A stretch of DNA of 64,000 bases from positions 372,001 through 436,000 of the forward strand of contig NZ_FOEF01000002.1 in assembly GCF_900110575.1 (NCBI RefSeq), read 5' to 3'. Both the position numbers and the translations under genes were made by a program. Source of the stretch: Amycolatopsis saalfeldensis. Lineage in GTDB: Bacteria > Actinomycetota > Actinomycetes > Mycobacteriales > Pseudonocardiaceae. The notes under the pieces were generated by a model. It searched no databases. It saw only the letters and a list, made by a program, of their open reading frames with translations, and was not told the origin of the DNA. Positions 1 to 7,577 of this stretch are shown in pieces; the stretch's first letter is position 1; each line of letters opens with the position of its first letter.

Positions 1-1080
1 ACCGACCGCGCGCTCGCCGCGGCCGGCAACAGCCTCCAGACCTCCTACGACACGAAACCGTTGTACGACCAGGGAATCGACGGCACCGGCACCACGCTGG
101 CGACGGTCGTCTCGTACGGGGACAAGGACATCCAGTCCTACATAGACAGTTACTCGAAGTCGCACGGCCTGCCCGCCGCCGACGTCCAGATCGTCGAGCC
201 CGCGGGCAAGGTCCCGGCGTGCGGCGACCCCGGCACGCCCGCCGACTGCTCCAGCTGGGGCGGCGAGACCGACCTCGACGTCGCCATGTTCCACACGCTG
301 GCGCCGAAGGCGAAGATCCTGGTCGTCGCCACGCCGACCTCGGAGACCCAGGGCATCGACGGGTTCCCGGACATGATGACGGCCATCGACTACCTGGCCG
401 ACCACCATTCCGCGAACGTGATCTCGATGAGCCTCGGCACGCCGGAGGACGACTTCGACAGCTCCGCGCAGCTGCACGGCCTCGACGCGCACTTCAAGAA
501 GGCGACCGACGCGGGCATCACGGTCACCGCCTCCACCGGCGACGACGGCTCGACCGGCACGAAGAAGGACAACACGCCGTGGGGCAAGAAGGTCGTGAGC
601 TTCCCGGCCGCGAACTCCTACGTGACCGCGGTCGGCGGCACCGTGCTGCACACGGACTCCACCGGCACCCGGACCTCGCCCGACACGGTGTGGCCGCTCT
701 CGGGCGGCGGCGTGTCGCACGAGTACCCCGCGCCGGACTGGCAGGCCGACGTGGACCAGACCACCAAGGCCACCGGGCGTTCGCTGCCGGACATCTCGCT
801 GCTCGGCACGTCGGGCACCTCGCAGTCCTCGCCGCTGTTCGCCGCGGTGGTCGCGCTCGCCTCGCAGAAGGCGGGCAAGGGACTGGGCTTCATCAACCCG
901 GCGCTGTACAAGATCGGTGCCGGCGCGGAGACCAACGGCCTGGTCGACGTGACCTCGGGCAGCAACGCCACGGACGGCGTGGACGGCTACGAGGCGGGCA
1001 AGGGCTTCGACATCGTGTCCGGCTGGGGCACCCTCGACGCGGCCAAGTTCGTCCCGGCGCTGGTGCAGCAGATCGGCTGA
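1..1080 (+). CDS. Sedolisin (S53) serine-carboxyl protease, 5' end cut by window
   Basis: The reading frame is open from base 1 and gives at least 359 residues; signal peptide and most of the propeptide must lie upstream. S53 hallmarks are visible: E and D four residues apart in GGETDLDVAMF (codons at 265 and 277) for the Glu/Asp pair, SGGGVSHEYPAPDWQ, the nucleophile loop GTSGTSQSSP (Ser codon at 820) and the C-terminal GWGTLDAAKF typical of the calcium site. These enzymes are secreted acid endopeptidases made as zymogens. A strong hairpin follows the stop. The family is secure; substrate and maturation cannot be judged without the N terminus. Confidence 0.9.
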   Translation, partial: TDRALAAAGNSLQTSYDTKPLYDQGIDGTGTTLATVVSYGDKDIQSYIDSYSKSHGLPAADVQIVEPAGKVPACGDPGTPADCSSWGGETDLDVAMFHTLAPKAKILVVATPTSETQGIDGFPDMMTAIDYLADHHSANVISMSLGTPEDDFDSSAQLHGLDAHFKKATDAGITVTASTGDDGSTGTKKDNTPWGKKVVSFPAANSYVTAVGGTVLHTDSTGTRTSPDTVWPLSGGGVSHEYPAPDWQADVDQTTKATGRSLPDISLLGTSGTSQSSPLFAAVVALASQKAGKGLGFINPALYKIGAGAETNGLVDVTSGSNATDGVDGYEAGKGFDIVSGWGTLDAAKFVPALVQQIG

Positions 1081-1097
1081 GCCACCAGGATTTCCGC

Positions 1098-1136
1098 GGG
1101 GCCGCCGGACCGGGCACGACCTGGTCCGGCGGCCCC
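1098..1136. terminator. Hairpin downstream of the S53 protease
   Basis: A perfect 14-bp inverted repeat (GGGGCCGCCGGACC at 1098-1111 and its complement at 1123-1136) encloses an 11-nt loop, 17 bases after the stop codon. There is no T tract, as is common for actinomycete terminators. Confidence 0.7.
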
Positions 1137-1240
1137 GTTCCCGTCCGGATGACCACGAACGGGTGACGGCGAGCAAGCGGGGACGCTACGGCGCGGGCAC
1201 CATGATCACCGGACCTGCCAGTGCCGAGATCGGAGCCGGA

Positions 1241-2098
1241 ATGCGCGAACTGCCGGGAAACGAGCGGAGCCGACGATGGCGGGCCGGGCTGCTGCTCGCG
1301 GCCGTCGCCGCGCTGCCGTGGGGGCTGATCACCGCGGGTCCCGCGGCCGCCGCCGACTATTCGCGGGCCGCCGGGAACTACGCGGGCTCGCAGATCGAGG
1401 CGCACGAGGGCGTGCACGGCCGCCCGGACACCGCCCGCGCGGACGTGAGCGGCGACCAGACCCTGGGCCACGACGTCAGCGGGCACCAGGGCCCGGTCGA
1501 CTGGCCGGCGGCCAGCGGCTCGGGCGCGCGGTTCGCCTACGTGAAGGCCACCGAGGGCACCGGGTTCGTCAACCCGCAGTTCGGCGCGCAGTACAACGGC
1601 GCGCACGGCGCCGGGATCATCCGCGGCGCCTACCACTTCGCCCGCCCGGACGTCTCCACCGGTGCGCAGCAGGCCGAGTACTTCATCGCGAACGGCGGCG
1701 GCTGGAACGGCGACGGCAAGACACTGCCGGGCGCGGTCGACCTCGAGTACAACCCGTACGGCGACGCTTGTTACGGCAAGAGCCCGGCGGACATGACGAA
1801 CTGGATCGCCGACTTCACCAGCACCTACCTGGCGAAGGAGAAGCGCAGCGCGCTGATCTACACCAGCACCGCGTGGTGGAAGCTCTGCACCGGCAACACG
1901 GGCCGCTTCGGCAACACCGACCCGCTGTGGCTCGCCCGTTACGCGCCGCAGGTGGGGGAACTGCCCGCGGGCTGGGACAAGCAGAGCATCTGGCAGTTCT
2001 CGCGGTCGGGCAGCCTGCCCGGCGACCAGAACTACTACAACGGGCCGATGGGCCGGGTCGAGGCCCTGGCCGCGGGCCCGTCCGCCGCCGCGGCCTGA
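1241..2098 (+). CDS. GH25 family lysozyme (N-acetylmuramidase), secreted
   Basis: About 285 residues. A basic N terminus followed by a hydrophobic stretch (LLLAAVAALPWGLITAG) and an Ala-rich cleavage region indicates a Sec signal peptide. The mature part has the GH25 barrel motifs GHDVSGHQGPVDW, FAYVKATEGTGFVNPQF, IIRGAYHFARP and the DXE pair in VDLEYNP. It would cleave peptidoglycan outside the cell. The ATG at 1241 is preferred because GGAGCC lies just upstream and the signal peptide then has normal length; in-frame starts at 1202 (ATG) and 1163 (GTG) would extend it. It sits 3' of the secreted protease but has its own start region. Confidence 0.9.
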   Translation: MRELPGNERSRRWRAGLLLAAVAALPWGLITAGPAAAADYSRAAGNYAGSQIEAHEGVHGRPDTARADVSGDQTLGHDVSGHQGPVDWPAASGSGARFAYVKATEGTGFVNPQFGAQYNGAHGAGIIRGAYHFARPDVSTGAQQAEYFIANGGGWNGDGKTLPGAVDLEYNPYGDACYGKSPADMTNWIADFTSTYLAKEKRSALIYTSTAWWKLCTGNTGRFGNTDPLWLARYAPQVGELPAGWDKQSIWQFSRSGSLPGDQNYYNGPMGRVEALAAGPSAAAA

Positions 2099-2118
2099 CG
2101 AGACGTCCGACCGGCCGA

Positions 2119-2146
2119 TTGACTCGGGCGCTGGGCTGGCTAAATT
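2119..2146 (+). promoter_or_regulatory. Sigma-70-type promoter for a probably leaderless transcript
   Basis: TTGACT (2119-2124), 16-bp spacer, TAAATT (2141-2146). The next ATG is at 2153, so transcription would begin at or next to the start codon. No ribosome-binding site is visible. Confidence 0.6.
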
Positions 2147-2152
2147 CACTTC

Positions 2153-2902
2153 ATGCCGCGTAGCACCCGCTGGATCGTTGTGGTGGTCCTGCTTGTCCAG
2201 TTGGTGTGGTCTGCGCCCTTGTCGCTGGTGTTCGGCCGCGCGTACCTGATCACGCCGGAGCCGGTCCTGCTGGTGCTGACGGCCGGCTTCGGCTTGGTCG
2301 CGGTGGGGATCGTGGCCACGACGGCCGCGTTGCTGGTCCGCTGGCGGGTGGCGGCCCGGACCCGCCGGAGGCTGCTGGACACCGGTTCACGCGTGCCCGC
2401 GTTGCTGGTCGACGTGTCCTACACCGGGACCAGGGTGAACGGGCACGCGGTGCGGAAGCTGACCTTCGAGTCGCGGTCGGCCGGCACGCCGATCCGCGCG
2501 GTCGAGCGGACCACGGCGGCGCTGCCCGCGGGCACCCCCGCCACGATCGCCTACGACCTGGCCGACCCGGCGAAGGCCGTGGTGGCCGACGACCTGACCG
2601 CGCTCGCCGCCGACCTGGCGCGGCGCGCGGACCGGAAGCGGCAGGCCTGGATCGACGAGATGTTCCGGCGGCAGGGGAAAACCGCGTCGAGCGGGCCAGC
2701 GGTGTTCACCACGAGCACGGTGTCCGGGTCCGACGGCGTCCCGAGCGACCTCGCGTCGCACATCCACGAAGCGAGCGCCCACGGCCTGGACACCGCGCTG
2801 GACCAGCTGCGCGCGATGGTCCGCGACGGCCGCCTCACCCAGCAGCAGTTCGACGAAGCCGAGCGGCAGTTCTCCGGGCTGTTCGGCCGGTCGGGCCACT
2901 GA
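2153..2902 (+). CDS. Two-TM membrane protein with DUF3592-like segment and SHOCT-like tail
   Basis: 249 residues. Two hydrophobic helices (about residues 7-27 and 38-62) precede an Arg-rich stop-transfer segment. Residues about 75-145 (RVPALLVDVSYTGTRVNGHAVRKLTF, then PAGTPATIAYDLADP) resemble the beta-rich DUF3592-type domain. The last 35 residues (LDTALDQLRAMVRDGRLTQQQFDEAERQ) resemble a SHOCT oligomerisation tail. The role is unknown, probably membrane-associated. The domain assignments are from pattern only. It converges with the methyltransferase gene 12 bp downstream. Confidence 0.75.
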   Translation: MPRSTRWIVVVVLLVQLVWSAPLSLVFGRAYLITPEPVLLVLTAGFGLVAVGIVATTAALLVRWRVAARTRRRLLDTGSRVPALLVDVSYTGTRVNGHAVRKLTFESRSAGTPIRAVERTTAALPAGTPATIAYDLADPAKAVVADDLTALAADLARRADRKRQAWIDEMFRRQGKTASSGPAVFTTSTVSGSDGVPSDLASHIHEASAHGLDTALDQLRAMVRDGRLTQQQFDEAERQFSGLFGRSGH

Positions 2903-2914
2903 CCCGGGCACAGG

Positions 2915-3739
2915 TCAGACGGTCGCGGTGAGGAACTGCGTCTGGATCTGAACCGGCTGTCCGGCCACGGGCAGCGCGAAGTGGTCGACCGCCGTCACCT
3001 CGTCGGGGCCTTGGACCGTCCAGCCGGTCTTGGCGAACAGCGCCAGCCAGCCGTCGCGGTCCAGGACCGTGTGAAGCGGTCCGCAGCCACCGAACATCTC
3101 CTGGTCCACCACGGCGACAACCCGATCGGAATCGAGGCCGGCGGGGTGCACTTCGGCGGTGAGGGCCAGCGTGCTGCCTTCCGCGGCACGGCCGGAGAGC
3201 CCCGCCATGAGTGCGAGGACGTCACCTGGTTCGAGGAACAGGGCGAGGTGTTCGGCGATGAAGAGGGTCGGGCGGGCGGCGTCGTGGCCTGCGCGGGCGA
3301 GGGCTTCGCCGACCTCGTCGGTCCGGAAGTCCAGCCCGACGGGGATGGCGTGGCTGGTGTCGGTGCCCGTCGCTTCGAGCCGGCCGACCTTGTCCGCGAT
3401 GACGGCGGGCCGGTCGAGGTCGAAGAACGTCGCGCCGGAGTGCCGGAACCGCAGCGCGCGGTCGTCGTAACCGGCCCCGAGGTTGACGACCTGCGGGACT
3501 CCCGCCGCGATGGCAGCCAGGACGAGCTGGTCGAAGTACGGCGCGCGGGGCGCCAGCAGGTCGAGGGACAGGGAGATGTCGCTGGGCTCGCCGGCCGGGT
3601 CCAGCGCTCGCAGTCCCCGGACGAGCGCGCGGCCGGCGTCGGGGTCGCCTTCGGCGGTGTGCGGCCGCTCGAACTCGACGCGGCCGAGGGCGCAGACCTC
3701 GCGGATCATCGTCAGCAGCGGGTTTTCCCGTGTGGTCAT
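2915..3739 (-). CDS. Class I SAM-dependent methyltransferase, LCMT/PPM family
   Basis: 274 residues. The SAM site appears as VVNLGAGYDDRALRFR and TFFDLDRPAVIADKV, with FIAEHLALFLEP further on, the pattern of the leucine carboxyl methyltransferase-like (PPM1) family that actinomycetes use for polyketide and other small-molecule O-methylations. The substrate is unknown. Its ATG overlaps the stop of the upstream marR gene by one base (TGATG), so the two are translationally coupled and co-transcribed. Confidence 0.85.
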   Translation of the reverse strand: MTTRENPLLTMIREVCALGRVEFERPHTAEGDPDAGRALVRGLRALDPAGEPSDISLSLDLLAPRAPYFDQLVLAAIAAGVPQVVNLGAGYDDRALRFRHSGATFFDLDRPAVIADKVGRLEATGTDTSHAIPVGLDFRTDEVGEALARAGHDAARPTLFIAEHLALFLEPGDVLALMAGLSGRAAEGSTLALTAEVHPAGLDSDRVVAVVDQEMFGGCGPLHTVLDRDGWLALFAKTGWTVQGPDEVTAVDHFALPVAGQPVQIQTQFLTATV

Positions 3740-4191
3740 CAGGATTCCTTCGGGGGATTCTGGTCGCCGGGGTCCGGCAGACCGGCGGTGATCTTGCCAA
3801 GCAGCTTCCGGAAAGCCGCCCGCTCCGGCTTCGTGAGCGGGGCGAGGATCGATTCGTCCACCGCGGCCATCGCCTCGTCGCGCCCGGCGATGAGCTCGAC
3901 CCCGGCGTCGGTCGCGAAGACGCGCTTGCTGCGTTCGTCGCCGTCCTCGTAACGGCGTTCGACGAGGTTCCGGGCCTGGAGGCCCCGCAGGACACCGGAG
4001 ACGTTGGCCGCGCTCGTCCGGGTCGCCTGGGCGATGTCGCGCTGGATGGCGCCGGGGTGCTCCGCGAGGTAGCTCAGGACGAACGCCTGCTGCAGGCTGA
4101 GGCCCCGGGTGCGAATCCACTCCTGGCCCGCCTGCACCTGGGCCCAGTGGATGATCCTCAGCCGGTCGAGGGGTCCTTCCGCGTGCTCCAT
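3739..4191 (-). CDS. MarR-family transcriptional regulator
   Basis: 150 residues with a winged helix: QQAFVLSYLAEHPGAIQRDIAQATRTSAANVSGVLRGLQARNLVERRYEDGDERSKRVFAT. This covers the recognition helix and the DxR wing typical of MarR. It is the first gene of a two-gene operon with the methyltransferase. An 11-bp palindrome lies 11 bp before its start codon, so autoregulation is likely. The ligand is unknown. Confidence 0.9.
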   Translation of the reverse strand: MEHAEGPLDRLRIIHWAQVQAGQEWIRTRGLSLQQAFVLSYLAEHPGAIQRDIAQATRTSAANVSGVLRGLQARNLVERRYEDGDERSKRVFATDAGVELIAGRDEAMAAVDESILAPLTKPERAAFRKLLGKITAGLPDPGDQNPPKES

Positions 4192-4201
4192 GTTGAGGAC
4201 A

Positions 4202-4212
4202 TTAACTGTTAA
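4202..4212. promoter_or_regulatory. Candidate MarR operator (TTAAC-T-GTTAA)
   Basis: Perfect 11-bp palindrome just upstream of the marR start, inside an AT-rich stretch (4200-4227) with further TTAA/TCAAC repeats. A position between marR and the next minus-strand gene fits autorepression. Function is inferred from position and symmetry. Confidence 0.5.
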
Positions 4213-4238
4213 CTACTTAACGGTCAACGCCTTGAACG

Positions 4239-5414
4239 CTAGGCCGGTGGCAGTTCCAGGCCGACCGACGCCAGGATCCGGCCGACGAGCTCGCGGGCCT
4301 CGTCGCGCCGGTACTCCGTGGTTTCCGGGCCGCCGAGCAGCTTGGCCGCCAGCTCGTCGACCGGCCAGGTGAGCAGGGTGCCGTGGCGGGCGAGCAGCAG
4401 GCCCGTGCGGCGGATGTCGTACCGGCCGCCGGTGTCGAGCCACGCGTAGAGCAGGACCTGCCACAGCCAGCGCCCGACGCGGGCGGGATCGCGGACGGCG
4501 GCGACCGTCTTGACGTCCACCAGGGTCGCGCCGCGCTCGTCGACGCCGGTTTCCGGGTCGATGGCGCCGAGCAGGATGTCGCCGTCGGCCCAGCCGGGCA
4601 CGATGGTCGGGCCGGCGATGCCGAGCTGACGGCCCTCGGGCGGGTTTCCGGCGAGTGCGCGCATCTCCCACAGCGCGCCGCGTTCGTGCAGCCGCTGGGC
4701 GAGCCGCACCAGCTCGGCCACCTGGTCCTCGCCGGCCAGCCCCCGCAGGAGGTCGACGGTCGGGGCACCGCCGTCGACGGCGCGGGCGAGGCGGGGGTCG
4801 ATGCCGCCGGAGCGGTAGATGTCCTCACACGCCGAGAGCACCCAGTTCGTGCGCGCCAGCCCGGCTTCGGCGCCCGGCTGGGCGAGGGTGCCGGGCGGCG
4901 CGTGCTCGGCGAGGTAGCCGCGCGAGCGTTCGAGCAGCTCGCCCCAGACCGCTTCCGTGCCGGGCACCGCTTCGGCGGCAGGGAACGGGTCGCCGAGGTC
5001 GAGCCACGTGGTCGCCGCGGGCCGGACGAACAGCGCCCGCGCGCGGTACTCCTCGGGCAGATCGCGGTGGGTCGGGTAGGCGGCGGCCTGCCGGTGCGCC
5101 CATTCACCGGTCGCCCACTGCGCGCCGACCAGGCCCAGGAGCGCGTAGTACGGCGGCGCGGGCTGCACGAGGTCGGCCACCCGCTGCCCGAACGCCCCGC
5201 CGATCTCCGCCCAATGCCGTCGCGGGACGTCGCGCCCGGCGGGCCGCACCGGCTTGACGTCCCCCACCGCCCGCGCGACCTCCGCCGCGACGGCCGGGGT
5301 GCCGGTGAAGACGCGCGCGCACCAGGAGGTGAGCACGCTTGCGGGATCGGCCAGTTCCGAAGTCAGCGACACGACGCGCAGTAGACCACGCGGCCCCGGC
5401 CGCGGGCGTGCCAT
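4239..5414 (-). CDS. Uncharacterised protein with RecB/Cas4-like PD-(D/E)XK nuclease motifs
   Basis: 391 residues. The C-terminal third carries the order of motifs expected of the RecB-type PD-(D/E)XK fold: D277-G-D279 in GWADGDILLGA, then ATLVDVKTV with D300-x-K302, then WQVLLYAW with Q319 and Y323, matching the QxxxY signature, followed by RRTGLLLARHGTLLTWPV. The N-terminal 260 residues are not recognised. Proteins with this tail occur as unknowns in bacteria; whether this one cuts DNA is not known. No helicase or recombination partner is adjacent. It lies upstream of marR, separated by the palindrome region, and may have its own promoter. Confidence 0.7.
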   Translation of the reverse strand: MARPRPGPRGLLRVVSLTSELADPASVLTSWCARVFTGTPAVAAEVARAVGDVKPVRPAGRDVPRRHWAEIGGAFGQRVADLVQPAPPYYALLGLVGAQWATGEWAHRQAAAYPTHRDLPEEYRARALFVRPAATTWLDLGDPFPAAEAVPGTEAVWGELLERSRGYLAEHAPPGTLAQPGAEAGLARTNWVLSACEDIYRSGGIDPRLARAVDGGAPTVDLLRGLAGEDQVAELVRLAQRLHERGALWEMRALAGNPPEGRQLGIAGPTIVPGWADGDILLGAIDPETGVDERGATLVDVKTVAAVRDPARVGRWLWQVLLYAWLDTGGRYDIRRTGLLLARHGTLLTWPVDELAAKLLGGPETTEYRRDEARELVGRILASVGLELPPA

Positions 5415-5637
5415 GGTGGCCCAGACCGTTTTTTACTATTACTTGAGCCGTTCGGGAAACACTTTCCGGGGAGTCTATCGCGTCACAATCAGGGTGATTC
5501 CGGTGCGTTTTTCATCGTTTCACCGCGAGCTAACGGTCTTGGGTCCCCTTCGCGGGTGACCCCCATATGAGCAATCACTTTGTGCGAGTTCGGGGTAACG
5601 TTCGATCATCACCACAAGGCAGGGAAGGGGAGTTGAA

Positions 5638-5760
5638 ATGAATGTTCGCAGTGTGCCGGCATTTCGGCGGTTCCTCCGCGGCGCCGTCGACATCGTGGGT
5701 GTGGTTGTGGCCGTCTGCGCCGTCGCGTGGGTGATGCTCTGGGCGGCATTCGCGTTCTGA
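5638..5760 (+). CDS. Small single-pass membrane protein (40 residues)
   Basis: A short frame with a good ribosome-binding site (GGGGAG, 7 bases before ATG). A basic N terminus (RRFLRG) precedes a helix of about 22 hydrophobic residues (VDIVGVVVAVCAVAWVMLWA). It ends 27 bp before the sigma-like gene and is probably co-transcribed with it. It could be a membrane tether or anti-sigma-like partner, but that rests on adjacency only. No similarity is recognised. Confidence 0.55.
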   Translation: MNVRSVPAFRRFLRGAVDIVGVVVAVCAVAWVMLWAAFAF

Positions 5761-5787
5761 CCGATTCCGGCCGAGGGGGATGATCAC

Positions 5788-6132
5788 GTGGACCTGCTCG
5801 TGAAAAGCGTCCTGCACCGCCTGCCGGAGGGCGCGGACGCCGTTCTCCGGGCGCAGGACGACGAAATGTTGTTCGCAAGCGCCGCGACGGGCGACCTGGA
5901 CTCGTTCGAAGTCCTGGTCACCCGCTACAGCTCGGCGGTCCTGTGGATCGTGCGCTCGCGCATCGGCGACGGGGCACTGGCCGACGACGTGGTGATCGCC
6001 GTGTTCTGCCAGGTGTGGCACGCGGCCCAGCGGGGCGTCGCCGGGCAGGGGTTCGTCCGGGTCCTGAGCAAGGCCGTCGGCGCTTGCCTGACCGGTCTCG
6101 ACCGGCTCCGCTGCGGTCCCCGTCCCGCATAG
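5788..6132 (+). CDS. Stand-alone sigma-70 region-2-like protein
   Basis: 114 residues from GTG. Residues about 27-85 (LFASAATGDLDSFEVLVTRYSSAVLWIVRSRIGDGALADDVVIAVFCQVWHAA) follow ECF sigma region 2, including the RY helix, the GD..ADD turn and the VF..VW segment that contacts RNA polymerase and the -10 element. It ends after another 30 residues, so region 4 is missing and no truncated continuation is seen downstream. It may modulate RNA polymerase without recognising a -35, need a partner, or be a decayed ECF factor. The coding pattern is intact. Confidence 0.65.
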   Translation: MDLLVKSVLHRLPEGADAVLRAQDDEMLFASAATGDLDSFEVLVTRYSSAVLWIVRSRIGDGALADDVVIAVFCQVWHAAQRGVAGQGFVRVLSKAVGACLTGLDRLRCGPRPA

Positions 6133-6158
6133 GTCACGGACGAGAGCGTTCAGCTGTT

Positions 6159-6222
6159 ATGAGAGTTGACTTGCACGAATCGGAGAAAAGGCCGTAGTCT
6201 CCGCATGCAAGTTGACTCTCAT
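6159..6222. promoter_or_regulatory. Promoter flanked by an 18-bp inverted repeat operator
   Basis: Arms at 6159-6176 (ATGAGAGTTGACTTGCAC) and 6205-6222 (ATGCAAGTTGACTCTCAT) match as an inverted repeat at 15 of 18 positions, and each contains AGTTGACT, itself an AGT-NN-ACT dyad. Between them lies a plausible promoter: TTGCAC (6171-6176), 18-bp spacer, TAGTCT (6195-6200). One site covers the -35 and the other the transcription start. This suggests repression by a dimeric regulator bound at two sites; no regulator gene is adjacent. Confidence 0.6.
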
Positions 6223-6234
6223 GAAGGAGCGGAC

Positions 6235-7533
6235 GTGACGAGCATCGCGATCGTCGGGCCGGAAGCCGGTGAGATCACCCTGAACGGGCCGATCCGGCTG
6301 AGGATCCTGGAGGACGGCAGCACCACCGGCCACCGTCTGGGGGTGGGGGAGCTCGTCGTGGCTCCGCACGTGACCGGCCCGCCGCAGCATCGGCACGCCG
6401 CGCACGACGAGGGGTTCTACGTCGTACGGGGGACGGTCCGGTTCACCGTGGGGGAAGACTCTTACGACGCCGAGGCCGGCAGCCTGGTCATGGTGCCGCC
6501 GGGGGCGCCGCACACCTTCGCCAACCCGGGTGACGAGCCGGCGGTCATCCTGAACACCTTCACCCCGGACCTGTACGTCCAGTACTTCCGGGACCTGCGG
6601 GACTTCGCGGCCGAGGCGGGGCGGCCGGCGAACGGCGCGGAGATCGCCGAGATCATGGGGAACTACCAGACCGAGGCCGCGACCACCTACGCCGGCGACG
6701 ATCCCGCGACGCCCGTCGAAATCGAAGACTGTCACCTCGACGACGACCTGGTGATCCGGGTCGAGAGCCGCGGCAGCGGACGGCCGGTGCTGCTGGTCCA
6801 CGGCGGCGCGGGCCCGGCCTCGGTCGCCGGTCTGGCCGCCGCGCTCGCCGCGCGCGGGGTCCGGGTGCTCACGCCGGTCCTCCCGGGGTTCGACGGGACC
6901 CCCGGCTCCGGGCAGGTGCGCGACGTCGCGGACCTCGCCCGGGCGTTCCGCCGGCTGATCGAGGCACTCGACCTGCGTGACGTGCTCGTCGCCGGCAACT
7001 CGGTGGGCGGCTGGATCGCGGCCCGGATGGGGGTCGATGAGCAGGAAGCCCGCGACACCGCGCCCGAAGGCGTTCGCCGGGTCGGTGGGCTCGTGCTGCT
7101 GAACGCGGTCGGGATCGCCGTCGACGGGCACCCGATCACCGATCTTTCCGCGGAGCCGCCGAGCCGCCTGGCGGATCTCGTGTTCCACGACCCCGACCCG
7201 TTCCGGCTCGACCCGGCCACTATGCCGCCGGGGCAGCTCGCCGCGATGAAGGACAACGCGGCGGCGTTGGATCGCTACGCCGGCAACCCGTACATGCACG
7301 ACCCGCGGCTGCGGGCGCGGCTCGAATCCGTGCGGCTGCCGGTGCGGGTGGCCTGGGGCGAGAGCGACGGGATCGTTGATGTCGCGTACGGCCGTGCGTA
7401 CGCGGCGTCGTTCGCGGGGGAGCACGACGAGGGCGCGAAGTTCGCCGTCATCCGGGAGGCGGGGCACCAGCCTCAGCTCGAGCAGCCGGAGCGCACCGCT
7501 GACGTGGTGCTCGGCGTCGACATCACGCATTGA
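6235..7533 (+). CDS. Cupin domain fused to an alpha/beta hydrolase
   Basis: 432 residues from GTG at 6235, chosen because GAAGGAG sits 5 bases upstream; a longer frame from 6166 would run through the promoter. The N-terminal 150 residues form a cupin (PPQHRHAAHDEGFYVVRGTVRFTVG, then VPPGAPHTFANPG, with His/Glu metal ligands). The C-terminal 270 residues form an alpha/beta hydrolase with oxyanion HGGAG, nucleophile elbow GNSVGG, and acid and base in WGESDGIVD and EAGHQPQLEQPE. Both domains occur alone in natural-product and ring-cleavage pathways; the fused arrangement suggests consecutive steps on one substrate, which is unknown. Confidence 0.85.
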   Translation: MTSIAIVGPEAGEITLNGPIRLRILEDGSTTGHRLGVGELVVAPHVTGPPQHRHAAHDEGFYVVRGTVRFTVGEDSYDAEAGSLVMVPPGAPHTFANPGDEPAVILNTFTPDLYVQYFRDLRDFAAEAGRPANGAEIAEIMGNYQTEAATTYAGDDPATPVEIEDCHLDDDLVIRVESRGSGRPVLLVHGGAGPASVAGLAAALAARGVRVLTPVLPGFDGTPGSGQVRDVADLARAFRRLIEALDLRDVLVAGNSVGGWIAARMGVDEQEARDTAPEGVRRVGGLVLLNAVGIAVDGHPITDLSAEPPSRLADLVFHDPDPFRLDPATMPPGQLAAMKDNAAALDRYAGNPYMHDPRLRARLESVRLPVRVAWGESDGIVDVAYGRAYAASFAGEHDEGAKFAVIREAGHQPQLEQPERTADVVLGVDITH

Positions 7534-7577
7534 GGCGGGAGCGTGTCCACTCCCTTGCTCCAAACCGTGGACGCTGC

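Noticed and set aside
6166..6234. Longer N terminus of the cupin-hydrolase
   Set aside because: It would translate through the promoter and operator; the GTG at 6235 has a far better ribosome-binding site.
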